A DNA stretch of 42,182 nucleotides from Planctomycetaceae bacterium (GTDB lineage: Bacteria; Planctomycetota; Planctomycetia; Pirellulales; Pirellulaceae): assembly GCA_015490875.1 (NCBI GenBank), contig WFWZ01000088.1:1-42182 (forward strand), given 5' to 3'. The translations under genes were made by a program, and so were the position numbers. Each line of letters starts with the position of its first letter. Position 1 is the first letter of the stretch. Below, piece by piece: positions 18,988 to 28,144 of this stretch. The notes under the pieces were generated by a model. It was not told the DNA's origin, ran no database searches, and worked only from the letters and a program-made list of their open reading frames with translations.

Positions 18988-19434
18988 TCGCCAGACGCTC
19001 CCTTCCAAGCCGTGAACAACGGACCGTCGGTCCGCTTGGATGAAGAGCCACAGGCCCAGCGAGCAGAGAGTGAGTCTTCGTGAAGACTCACTCTCCACTG
19101 TGCCTCTGTGTCGGGTAGTGCGCGAAAGTTTCCCATCTTCACCCGCGCCAACTTCGTTCGGCTCATCTGGTTTTCTTGGTCTTTTCGGGAACAGGGCGAG
19201 GATAGGCTCTCCGGGGGTGATCCCATTCCCTTTCTCTCTCCTGGCGATTTGGCTCGCAGCCGACATTTTCCGATTTCTTCGAATTTTCGGAAAAACCCGC
19301 AAGTTCCGCCCAGTTTCACTCGATAACTAGGCTAGCGACGCAAAACGGCCGCTGGAAAGGACACCAGCCGGCTTTCGCGGGTGATAGGTTTGCCGCGGCC
19401 CGATTCGGCCGCCAGATGATGCAAGGATGGACTC
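18988..19434. other. Gene-free region with three inverted repeats
   Basis: 447 bases between the thioredoxin-domain gene and a lipoprotein gene. It holds GGACCG-T-CGGTCC (19021-19033), the long hairpin at 19066-19095, and TTTTCCGA / TCGGAAAA (19266-19273 and 19287-19294). No reading frame stands out. It may hold an untranslated leader or a small RNA for the following lipoprotein; neither can be shown here. Confidence 0.5.
19066..19095. repeat. Perfect 14-bp inverted repeat
   Basis: GAGAGTGAGTCTTC at 19066-19079 and its exact reverse complement at 19082-19095 are separated by two bases. Flanking CACAGG and CCTCTGTG could extend the pairing with a bulge. No U-run follows, so a classical terminator is unlikely. 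Confidence 0.75.
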
Positions 19435-20010
19435 ATGGCTTACACGCGACTCTCTTTGCTCTATGGGCTGGTGTTGACCGCTCTGGCAGTCGGCGCCACG
19501 GGATGTATCAATCCGGCTGCCGGTCCCGACATGGGACTCTTCGGCGTTCCCATTCCGGTCAGCCCTTATTTCCAGGACAAGTTGGAGGATCGGGCTTGGG
19601 AGCACGAGCGATATGAGCGGGTTCCCGTATTGGGCGAAGTTCCTCCGGGAGCGGAGATCAAAGCGCTCGACCCGCCTAGTGACGACGAAGTCATGCGGGC
19701 ACTCGAGAAAGCGCGCCCGATCGAGGGTGGACTCCCCTTCCTCTATGAAAAGCAACGCAACAACGTGCGGATCGTCAAAGAGAAGATCGCCGACTACATG
19801 GATCCTCCTCGATTCTTCCCCTTGGTCGGCATGGCCCAGCTCCACCACGCTCACTACAAATGCACCGTCTACTTCGAAGAACGGACGTGGGTGGGTTGGC
19901 CAGTTCCGCACGAAATCATTGACGAGGATGCACAGGAAGTCATCTACATCGATCATAACCATCTGCATATCGTCGGCGGCGCTGACGGCGGCGTTGGGTC
20001 GAACTACTAA
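19435..20010 (+). CDS. Lipoprotein of unknown function
   Basis: The 191-residue product starts with a hydrophobic signal (about 5-22) and a lipobox ending AVGATGC, so Cys24 should be lipidated. The mature part is acidic, with a conserved-looking end: FEERTWVGWP, then VIYIDHNHLHIV, then a Gly-rich tail. AAGGA lies seven bases before the ATG. An intrinsic terminator follows at 20046. I recognise no named domain. It looks like a lipoprotein family restricted to planctomycetes, which is an impression rather than a search result. Confidence 0.8.
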   Translation: MAYTRLSLLYGLVLTALAVGATGCINPAAGPDMGLFGVPIPVSPYFQDKLEDRAWEHERYERVPVLGEVPPGAEIKALDPPSDDEVMRALEKARPIEGGLPFLYEKQRNNVRIVKEKIADYMDPPRFFPLVGMAQLHHAHYKCTVYFEERTWVGWPVPHEIIDEDAQEVIYIDHNHLHIVGGADGGVGSNY

Positions 20011-20045
20011 CCGCGCATCACCGGCAAACGCGAAAGCCGTTTGGG

Positions 20046-20071
20046 GCCCCGACTTCGGTCGGGGCTTTTTT
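20046..20071 (+). terminator. Intrinsic terminator after the lipoprotein gene
   Basis: GCCCCGAC (20046-20053), loop TTCG, GTCGGGGC (20058-20065), then six T (20066-20071). The stem is perfect with a stable tetraloop. On the other strand it lacks a U-run, so it serves the plus strand only. Confidence 0.93.
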
Positions 20072-20083
20072 ATGCGCCGACGA

Positions 20084-22156
<2,073 letters not shown>

Positions 22157-22226
22157 CGTTGGGGCAACTCGAAGGTGGAAACCCGGGGACGAACCGCGAC
22201 GTGGTGTGTGCGTGTGTGATGGAGCA

Positions 22227-22241
22227 ACGGAATTGTTCCGT
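22227..22241. promoter_or_regulatory. Candidate operator between uvrB and the HhH gene
   Basis: ACGGAA-TTG-TTCCGT is a perfect 6-3-6 inverted repeat in the divergent region upstream of uvrB. Its spacing does not fit the E. coli or Bacillus LexA boxes. It is listed only because uvrB genes are often damage-inducible. Confidence 0.25.
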
Positions 22242-22320
22242 GGAGCGAATCTGGTGTCATTATGAAACGTGGTCTACAATGGCGGCAGGTGTGGGACGGC
22301 CGGGAAAGGAGAATCCGGTG

Positions 22321-22764
22321 ATGTCCTGTACGTGGAATCGTCGGTGGCTGCAAGCCGCCGACCGACTCGTGTGTCTCGTCCTGATCACGGTTGCCTCGGG
22401 GCGCCTCTTGCTTGAACAGACTCGTGTTCCTCGGTTGAGACCTCTGGACGAGGCGCGAACCAGTCCGCCCCCGGTCTACGTGGTCGATATCAATCGCGCT
22501 GCCTGGCCCGAATTGACTCTCCTGCCGGGCATTGGCCCGACGCTGGCCAAACGCATCGTTGCCGAGCGGCGACGGGGTGGTTTGTATCGGAGGCCGGACG
22601 ACTTGCTGCGAGTTTCCGGCATCGGGCCTCGGAAGCTGACCGCCTTGAGGCCTCACGTGCGGATTGTCCGGCCGCCACTTTCGCCTCCAGTCGCTACGCT
22701 ACCCATTCCCAGTCGAGTGCCAGATCGAGTGCTTCGACCGAATGAGTCAGGGCTCCGACACTGA
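22321..22764 (+). CDS. ComEA-like helix-hairpin-helix protein with N-terminal anchor
   Basis: From the ATG at 22321 (AAGGAG seven bases upstream) the product is 147 residues. A hydrophobic segment (about 13-27) may anchor it in the membrane. A double helix-hairpin-helix domain follows: VDINRAAWPELTLLPGIGP and YRRPDDLLRVSGIGPRKL (about 58-115). ComEA-type domains bind DNA without sequence specificity outside the cytoplasmic membrane during uptake. The last 24 codons overlap the end of nadC on the opposite strand. A pilus-like operon lies 1.3 kb to the right, which would suit a DNA-uptake role, but that is inference. Confidence 0.8.
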   Translation: MSCTWNRRWLQAADRLVCLVLITVASGRLLLEQTRVPRLRPLDEARTSPPPVYVVDINRAAWPELTLLPGIGPTLAKRIVAERRRGGLYRRPDDLLRVSGIGPRKLTALRPHVRIVRPPLSPPVATLPIPSRVPDRVLRPNESGLRH

Positions 22765-23659
22765 TCCGGTCCACCCCAGTTTCGGCAACGCTGCGAACCG
22801 ACTCGAGCGTGATCCCACCCGAGGCTTCCAGGATGATGTGGGGGGCGGATGCATTGCGGAGAGAGACCGCTTGCCGAAGATCGTCCAGGGAGAAATTATC
22901 CAGGAGCACAGCGTCGGGACTCGCGGGCAAGACCGCTTTCAATTGGGCCAGATCGTCGACCTCGATTTGGAGGACGAGTTTCCGAGGCGTTCCCAGTCCA
23001 CCGACAAGCTGAGCAGCTGCCTGGCGGGCGCGCGCGACGGCTGCCGCGGCTAATTCTGTCGAGTCGGAAGGCGAGTCGTCGAGTGACTCCAGGGCGGCGA
23101 GGTGATTGTCTTTGATGAGCAGGGCGTCGAAGAGTCCGGTTCGGTGGTTCGTTCCGCCGCCACATCGGACGGCGTACTTGGCCAGCCGCTGCCACCCGGG
23201 AACGGTCTTTCGGGTGTCGCAAATGACGGCCGGTGTTCCTTCGACGGCTTGGACGAACCGCCGGGTCTTGGTGGCGATGCCACAAAGGTGGCTAAGATAG
23301 TTGAGGAGGGTACGTTCGACGACGAGCAGGTCGAGGGCTCGCCCCGAAAGGGCTCCGACAGCCGTGCCCGACTCGACCCAATCACCGTCCTGGCACTCTG
23401 GTTCCCAACGGAAGTTGATATCGAACTCCTCAAGTAGGTAGGGAATGCCGGCAAGTCCGGCGAGCACGCCGGGCTGGCGAGCCACGATTCGGGCGCGACC
23501 CTCCAAATCGTGCGGAAGGAGGGCGACCGAGGTGACGTCGCAACCTCGATCCAAGTCGGCTCGGATGGCGAGGCGGACGAGTCGAGCCAGATCGTCGGCG
23601 AGTTCATCGTTCCATTCCCATTGCCGGTGGTTTAAGCGAGGCTGGGGCGAAGCGGTCAA
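22694..23659 (-). CDS. nadC: Nicotinate-nucleotide pyrophosphorylase (quinolinate phosphoribosyltransferase)
   Basis: NadC converts quinolinate and PRPP to nicotinate mononucleotide and CO2 in de novo NAD synthesis. Family signatures are ERTLLNYLSHLCGIAT, CDTRKTVPGWQRLAKYAV, GGGTNHRTGLFDALLIKDNH, VLLDNF, and a C-terminal ASGGITLESVRSVAETGVDRISVGALTHS. The frame runs back to a GTG at 23716, but AAGGAG stands exactly six bases before a TTG at 23659, giving a 321-residue protein. I prefer that start. Its 3' end overlaps the ComEA-like gene by 71 bases. No nadA or nadB is adjacent. Confidence 0.93.
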   Translation of the reverse strand: MTASPQPRLNHRQWEWNDELADDLARLVRLAIRADLDRGCDVTSVALLPHDLEGRARIVARQPGVLAGLAGIPYLLEEFDINFRWEPECQDGDWVESGTAVGALSGRALDLLVVERTLLNYLSHLCGIATKTRRFVQAVEGTPAVICDTRKTVPGWQRLAKYAVRCGGGTNHRTGLFDALLIKDNHLAALESLDDSPSDSTELAAAAVARARQAAAQLVGGLGTPRKLVLQIEVDDLAQLKAVLPASPDAVLLDNFSLDDLRQAVSLRNASAPHIILEASGGITLESVRSVAETGVDRISVGALTHSVEALDLALDWEWVA

Positions 23660-24016
23660 CAGATTCTCCTTCACAGGCCACAGGATAAGCAGCATCGTCA
23701 TCGCCGTTTTTATCACTATTGCCGTCAGGAGGCGTCCTTGGCAAGCCGCGACCGCTTCCGGCTCGCTTGCTTTTGGCGTGACGAAACGTACGGTTGGGGT
23801 GGACTGCGGATCCCGAAGAGATGCCGCAGTTCGACGGGCGGTGAGGCGAGCGGGGACGCTTTCGAGGGGACCTCACCGCCCTTTTTCGTGCGGTGAACTA
23901 ACGGATCGAGCCGAGGGGGCGGGGACGGCTGCTGAAGCCATCTCCGGGCGTACCGATACCGCTGTCGCGTCGGTGTGCCAGGTTTCCGCAGAACGAGATA
24001 TAGCAGGAAAGTCACC
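23660..24016. other. Region upstream of the pilus/secretion operon
   Basis: 357 bases between nadC (leftward) and the first pseudopilin (rightward). It contains the plus-strand terminator at 23836-23886. The remaining 130 bases to the first start show no clear -35/-10 pair. A weak minus-strand promoter for nadC may lie near 23720-23750 (TTGCCA, 18 bases, AATAGT). Confidence 0.5.
23836..23886 (+). terminator. Unassigned intrinsic terminator upstream of the pilus operon
   Basis: GGGCGGTGAGG (23836-23846) pairs perfectly over 11 bp with CCTCACCGCCC (23871-23881), followed by TTTTT (23882-23886). The loop is 24 bases. No plus-strand gene ends upstream within a kilobase other than the ComEA-like gene at 22764, so it may end a leader transcript or a small RNA. 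Confidence 0.7.
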
Positions 24017-24646
24017 GTGTCGGATTGTCGTGGGTTGCGTCGTGTTGTTGTCGTGGGGCGTTGGAAGCCGGCCGGGTTTTCGTTGGTCGAAGCATTGGTC
24101 GCCCTGACACTCTTGGCGGTTGCAGGGGCAGTGATGCTCCAGGCAACCGATGCGACGGTGGCGACCGTCGACTACCAATATGAAACGGTGGTAGCGCAGG
24201 GACTGGCGAGGCAATTGATGGAAGAGATCTGCAGCCGCCGGTTTCACGAGTTGGGTACCGATCCGTATAGCGTCGCGCCTGGCCCGAGTAATTGGGAGAG
24301 CGAAGGAGAGGGACGCAGTCGTTTTGACGACGTCGACGATTACGCGAACTACAAGACACGGCCCGTGCTCGATCTGTGGGGACAACCGCTGGGAAGCGAG
24401 GATGGTCAGGGCGGACTTCGCGCGGCTGCTTATCGGGCTCCTCGAACCTACCTGGACCGCTGGCGGGTCCGCGTCCGAATTGGCTACACCGATGCGCTGG
24501 GGAAGACACCCGATTGGTCCGGTTCCCAGCAGGGCCCCTACCGCGTGATCCGCATCACGATCCATCGAGTGGAGGAGGATGGCCGCCGCATTCGCCTGGC
24601 ACGCCTGGAACGCGTCGTTGCATACACGGAGATGGAACAATGGTAG
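24017..24646 (+). CDS. Prepilin-like protein, GspI/PilV type
   Basis: The 209-residue product has a type IV prepilin N-terminus: a 20-residue basic leader ending in Gly, then FSLVEALVALTLLAVAGAV. Glu at +5 (E25) is present, as needed for assembly. The globular part has paired acidic stretches (RFDDVDDYANY) and a C-terminal RVEEDGRR strand. The GTG at 24017 has AGGAAAG seven bases before it; an earlier GTG at 23975 is possible. It is the first gene of the operon and overlaps the next gene by seven bases. The I/V label rests on position and size, not on a domain match. Confidence 0.82.
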   Translation: MSDCRGLRRVVVVGRWKPAGFSLVEALVALTLLAVAGAVMLQATDATVATVDYQYETVVAQGLARQLMEEICSRRFHELGTDPYSVAPGPSNWESEGEGRSRFDDVDDYANYKTRPVLDLWGQPLGSEDGQGGLRAAAYRAPRTYLDRWRVRVRIGYTDALGKTPDWSGSQQGPYRVIRITIHRVEEDGRRIRLARLERVVAYTEMEQW

Positions 24647-25536
24647 GTTCGACTCGCCATCGCCGCGTGGGAATGTCCTTAACCGAATTTCTGGTAGCTG
24701 TCACCATCATGTCGTTGGTGGCCGTGGCCATTGGAACGGCCTCGCTGACCAGCTCGAGCCTCGATGCGACGGCACAAGGTATGAGCGAGACGATCCAGCA
24801 TGCGCGAGTCGTGCAGGACATTTTTCGCCGAACCGTCTCGCAGGCTCACGGAAGCCTTGCGTTCCCCGGGCTGCTCGTGCTGACCCGATCGACGGCAATG
24901 GGCGTTTTCCCCGATACGCTCGTGGTGTGGTCTCCAGATGGCAGTCCTTCCGACCCCGAAGGGCTTCCTCGATTCTCGGAACTGGTCGTCTTTTGCGGCC
25001 ATCCTGACTACCCGAACGAATTGATCGCGGTGACCGACCGAACCGACAGCCGGCAGGTGCCGCCGAAGGAGGACACCGATTCCTGGCGCAATGAAATCGA
25101 TGCGTTCGTACGGCAGAACCGTGACAATGCCGTTGTCCTGACGACTCGCGTCCATGTGTTTCAGATGGGAGTCGGATCTTTCATGGTGGACGGTGGTGGG
25201 TCGTCAACGACGACAATCCGGCAGTCTGCGGTTCGCTTTTGGGTAGAGCAGCGTCCCGGCAGCGCCGAGTTCGACGACTATGAAGCAGGGACCGTGGCCT
25301 GGAACGAACTTCGCTGGCCCCTCGATATGTACAACTCGGAAACGGGTATCGTGCGCGTGCGGTGCAACTTGGAGTTCCAACTCGATGTGCCCGACAGTCC
25401 GACCGGTCAAGTGCTGGTGTTCTTTGACGGCGTGTCGGCATCTTTCCCCGTCGCGCGACCTGTACCGACCGCCACTAGTAATAGCGGAACGATGAGCGGG
25501 AGTTCAATGACCTCCAGTGGGGCTTTGATGAACTAA
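24640..25536 (+). CDS. Prepilin-like protein, GspJ/PilW type
   Basis: From the ATG at 24640 the product is 298 residues, with a leader of 11 residues ending RRVG, then MSLTEFLVAVTIMSLVAVA. The +5 Glu is present. The start overlaps the stop of the preceding prepilin gene by seven bases, so translation is coupled. The globular region is long for a pseudopilin and ends in a Ser/Thr-rich tail. J-type minor pseudopilins sit at the tip of the pseudopilus with I and K. The frame can be opened further upstream (24376) but that part is antisense-like noise. Confidence 0.8.
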   Translation: MVGSTRHRRVGMSLTEFLVAVTIMSLVAVAIGTASLTSSSLDATAQGMSETIQHARVVQDIFRRTVSQAHGSLAFPGLLVLTRSTAMGVFPDTLVVWSPDGSPSDPEGLPRFSELVVFCGHPDYPNELIAVTDRTDSRQVPPKEDTDSWRNEIDAFVRQNRDNAVVLTTRVHVFQMGVGSFMVDGGGSSTTTIRQSAVRFWVEQRPGSAEFDDYEAGTVAWNELRWPLDMYNSETGIVRVRCNLEFQLDVPDSPTGQVLVFFDGVSASFPVARPVPTATSNSGTMSGSSMTSSGALMN

Positions 25537-25595
25537 ACCGCCGTGTGTGATGGTAGGACAAAAAGCGATCCTTCAGAATCCTGACAGGCTCGGTC

Positions 25596-27215
25596 GTGAA
25601 AGAAACCAACTCTAGCATTCAGAAAAGACGTTCTCTGAATGGGGAGGGCGAGGCTCCTGCCGATCCGTTGGTGCTCGTCCACTCGATTCGGCACGCATGG
25701 CGACCGTCCCGCCGAGGAATGCGTGGCTTATGCATGCCGCGTTCGGGTGCTGCCTTACTTCTGGTCTTGGCATTCTTGTCGATCACAGTGGCGGTTTCCT
25801 ACGCCCTGATACGCAGCCAGTTCACGTCTGTGGCCATGACCGAGAATGCGGGCAGGTTCCAGAAAGCTCAGGACGCCGCTTGGGCGGGAGCGAGCTACGC
25901 GCTTCGGCAAATGCACTTAGCGAACTGGTCGGGAACGGGGACGATCGAGCGAGTGGCGTTGAACAACGAGCAGGGGTTTACCGTGCAGTACACGGCTGGG
26001 GACGCGAGTCTGCCGCTGGACGACACGACTTATCCCTACCGAGTTACGATCGACGTGACGGGATATGTAGCGGCGTCGGATCGCATTCCGGAAACCTCGT
26101 ACCAGATGCGCGTCGTCGTTCAGCTGGTTCCTCGGAAACTGAGTGACGAACCTGAGCCGTGGCCCGCCTATTCCGGTCAAACCTTGGTTCAGTGGGACTC
26201 GGGGCGCAGGACGACGATGGAGTTCCCGGCTCGAGTGGAAGGGCCCGCCATGTTGCAGGCGACGCTACGTCTGTTTCACAGCTACCCGGCTGGTGTCATG
26301 CCGCCGGTCGTCTACGCTCAAGACCTCGGACGACTCGATGCCGATGGTGGCCCGGACTACCGCCCGTTCACCGGGCCTGTCGCCTGCGGTCCCGATACTC
26401 GCAGCAGCACAGGGTATACCTATTTAAGACACGTGATGGGGGTCCCGACCACGTTGATCGATTCGGACGATACGCCGGCGTTTTCCGAGACACGGGCTCC
26501 ACCGACGTACCGGCTGTATCCGGGCGGCCCGGAGTATGAGATCCCCGTGCTGGCTTCGCCACTCAGGCAAGTCGTCATCGGCCCCGATCCTCGCACCAAT
26601 CCATTAGGCGTCTACCGTGTTGCCTCGACGCTGGAAATCGGTGACGACGTAACGATGGAAGGCGTCTTGTTGTCTGGGGGCTATCGGATTCGTGTGGCAG
26701 GCTCGCGAGTCGTTCTCAAGGGGATGGAGCTTCCCACACTTGCCGACTCGACCGATCCCTTTTCGCTACCGGTTGTCGCGACGCGCGGCGAAATCGAGGT
26801 TGGCAGCGGCGCCGAGGCACAGGTCCAGGGATGTGTTGTCGCTGAGAACAAGTTCCACGTTGATGCGGACACCGGTCCGACTCAATTCGTCCTGACGGGG
26901 CAGCTCCTGACTGCTCAGCTGATCATCGATGTCGACAGCTCCTGGCCGACATCTTCGAGTTGGTGGAATCAGGCGTTGAACGACTACGATGATCAGAAGA
27001 CCGCACCCGACGGGATTACGTACTTCCCGGAATTTGTGCAGCTTGACCGGGGACTCGATCCCCAGTCTCAAATCGTGATCAAGCCGGCCGGTGCGAATGA
27101 TCGATACCACTGGCAGGATTGGAGCCAACCGGTGTTCGTGGCCCATCCGGACGACACCGGCCTGTTGTGGTCCGTTGTGCGATGGGAGACCCGAGTACTC
27201 GAGGAGACTCCTTAA
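25596..27215 (+). CDS. Prepilin-like protein, GspK/PilX type
   Basis: The 539-residue protein has the segment PRSG|AALLLVLAFLSITVAVSYALI, like GspK/PilX N-termini. It lacks Glu at +5, a known trait of K-type pseudopilins that sit at the tip. The rest is a large globular domain, bigger than typical GspK (about 320 residues). It is rich in beta strands and Thr/Asp, and its far part (about 330-480) reads like a beta-helix-type region. The listed start is the GTG at 25596 (ACAGG seven bases upstream), giving a 50-residue leader. An ATG at 25719 gives a normal 10-residue leader but a poor ribosome site. Sixty bases separate it from the preceding gene. Confidence 0.75.
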   Translation: MKETNSSIQKRRSLNGEGEAPADPLVLVHSIRHAWRPSRRGMRGLCMPRSGAALLLVLAFLSITVAVSYALIRSQFTSVAMTENAGRFQKAQDAAWAGASYALRQMHLANWSGTGTIERVALNNEQGFTVQYTAGDASLPLDDTTYPYRVTIDVTGYVAASDRIPETSYQMRVVVQLVPRKLSDEPEPWPAYSGQTLVQWDSGRRTTMEFPARVEGPAMLQATLRLFHSYPAGVMPPVVYAQDLGRLDADGGPDYRPFTGPVACGPDTRSSTGYTYLRHVMGVPTTLIDSDDTPAFSETRAPPTYRLYPGGPEYEIPVLASPLRQVVIGPDPRTNPLGVYRVASTLEIGDDVTMEGVLLSGGYRIRVAGSRVVLKGMELPTLADSTDPFSLPVVATRGEIEVGSGAEAQVQGCVVAENKFHVDADTGPTQFVLTGQLLTAQLIIDVDSSWPTSSSWWNQALNDYDDQKTAPDGITYFPEFVQLDRGLDPQSQIVIKPAGANDRYHWQDWSQPVFVAHPDDTGLLWSVVRWETRVLEETP

Positions 27216-27228
27216 AGGAGGTGCCGTC

Positions 27229-27504
27229 ATGGGCGGGCGAAGATTTCGAGCGATTGTGGGACTGGTGGCCGCGTTGGGTGTTGGTGGCGTGCTAGGGTTG
27301 TATCGAGTGGAGCCGGCAGCGAGCCAGCCTCCCAAGCTCCCATTCAGCAATTCGGTGGAACAGCGAGCCGAGATGATCAAGGAGCTGCGGGAGATTCGCC
27401 GGCTGCTGGAAGAACAGAACCGGATCTTGCTCAAACAGAGTCCCTCCCGCCGTGACCCCCCACGTCAGCCCATGCGAACGCCTGCCCGCCGATCCGGTCG
27501 CTGA
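27229..27504 (+). CDS. Small membrane-anchored coiled-coil protein
   Basis: The 91-residue product starts 13 bases after the previous stop with an excellent ribosome site (AAAGGAGG). It has one hydrophobic segment (about 8-24, AIVGLVAALGVGGVLGL), then a charged coiled-coil-like helix (about 43-67: EQRAEMIKELREIRRLLEEQ) and a basic, proline-rich end. I know no counterpart in standard pilus or secretion operons. Its position inside the operon, and the overlap of its 3' end with the next gene, argue that it is a part of the machine. Topology would put the coiled coil outside the cytoplasm if the segment is an anchor. Confidence 0.75.
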   Translation: MGGRRFRAIVGLVAALGVGGVLGLYRVEPAASQPPKLPFSNSVEQRAEMIKELREIRRLLEEQNRILLKQSPSRRDPPRQPMRTPARRSGR

Positions 27505-28111
27505 AGGTGCGCCATCGGGACGCGGCATCCGCCGACACGCGTTCACGCTGACCGAAGTGATGGTGGTCCTTGTCGTCTTGGCGATCCTCGCTTCACTGTT
27601 GGTCCAACAGTGGAATCCGGGGTTAGTCGAGCGTCTCGAGGCGGGCGGTGCGGCGGTGGCCGCTGATCTGGCCTACGTGCGCGGGCTGGCCGTAAGTCAA
27701 GCGACCACGTACGAGGTTGTGGCGGATGTCTCGGGAGATTCTTTCGAAGTGCAGGGCGTAGCCGGCGACGGCAGCCGTATTCCCGTGCCCGCACCGGCTT
27801 TTGTGCCTTCTCCTGACTCGAGCCGCTTTATCGAGGACCTATCGCGTCTCCCGAGCGGACCGGTCGAGTTGGTGACGGTCCAGATATCTGGTCCGCCGCA
27901 GCAGGGGCCGCCAAGATTTCGCTTCCTCCCCACCGGCACGGTGGACCCGCCCTATGGCGTTCGGATCTGGTTGGCGGTCGGGCAAGGGGACGCGCGAAGG
28001 TATCTTTCCGTTGACATCGACGGGGCAACGGGACGAACCACCGTGGGCCAGGTAAAACGTGAGGGCCCTGTTCAGGCTCCGTCCGCGCTGGCTTCGGCAA
28101 CCGCCTACTAG
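27452..28111 (+). CDS. Prepilin-like protein, GspH/FimT type
   Basis: The 219-residue product has a 30-residue leader ending RRHA, then FTLTEVMVVLVVLAILASLLVQQW. The +5 Glu is present. The residue before the cleavage point is Ala instead of the usual Gly, which some prepilin peptidases accept. The globular part fits a GspH-like minor pseudopilin (size, and strands ending VDIDGATGRTTV). The only start codon in frame is the GTG at 27452, which overlaps the previous gene by 53 bases. No good ribosome site is visible, so translation may depend on coupling. Confidence 0.78.
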   Translation: MTPHVSPCERLPADPVAEGAPSGRGIRRHAFTLTEVMVVLVVLAILASLLVQQWNPGLVERLEAGGAAVAADLAYVRGLAVSQATTYEVVADVSGDSFEVQGVAGDGSRIPVPAPAFVPSPDSSRFIEDLSRLPSGPVELVTVQISGPPQQGPPRFRFLPTGTVDPPYGVRIWLAVGQGDARRYLSVDIDGATGRTTVGQVKREGPVQAPSALASATAY

Positions 28112-28144
28112 GTTTGGACCCCCTACAAGCAACCGAGGAGAGGC

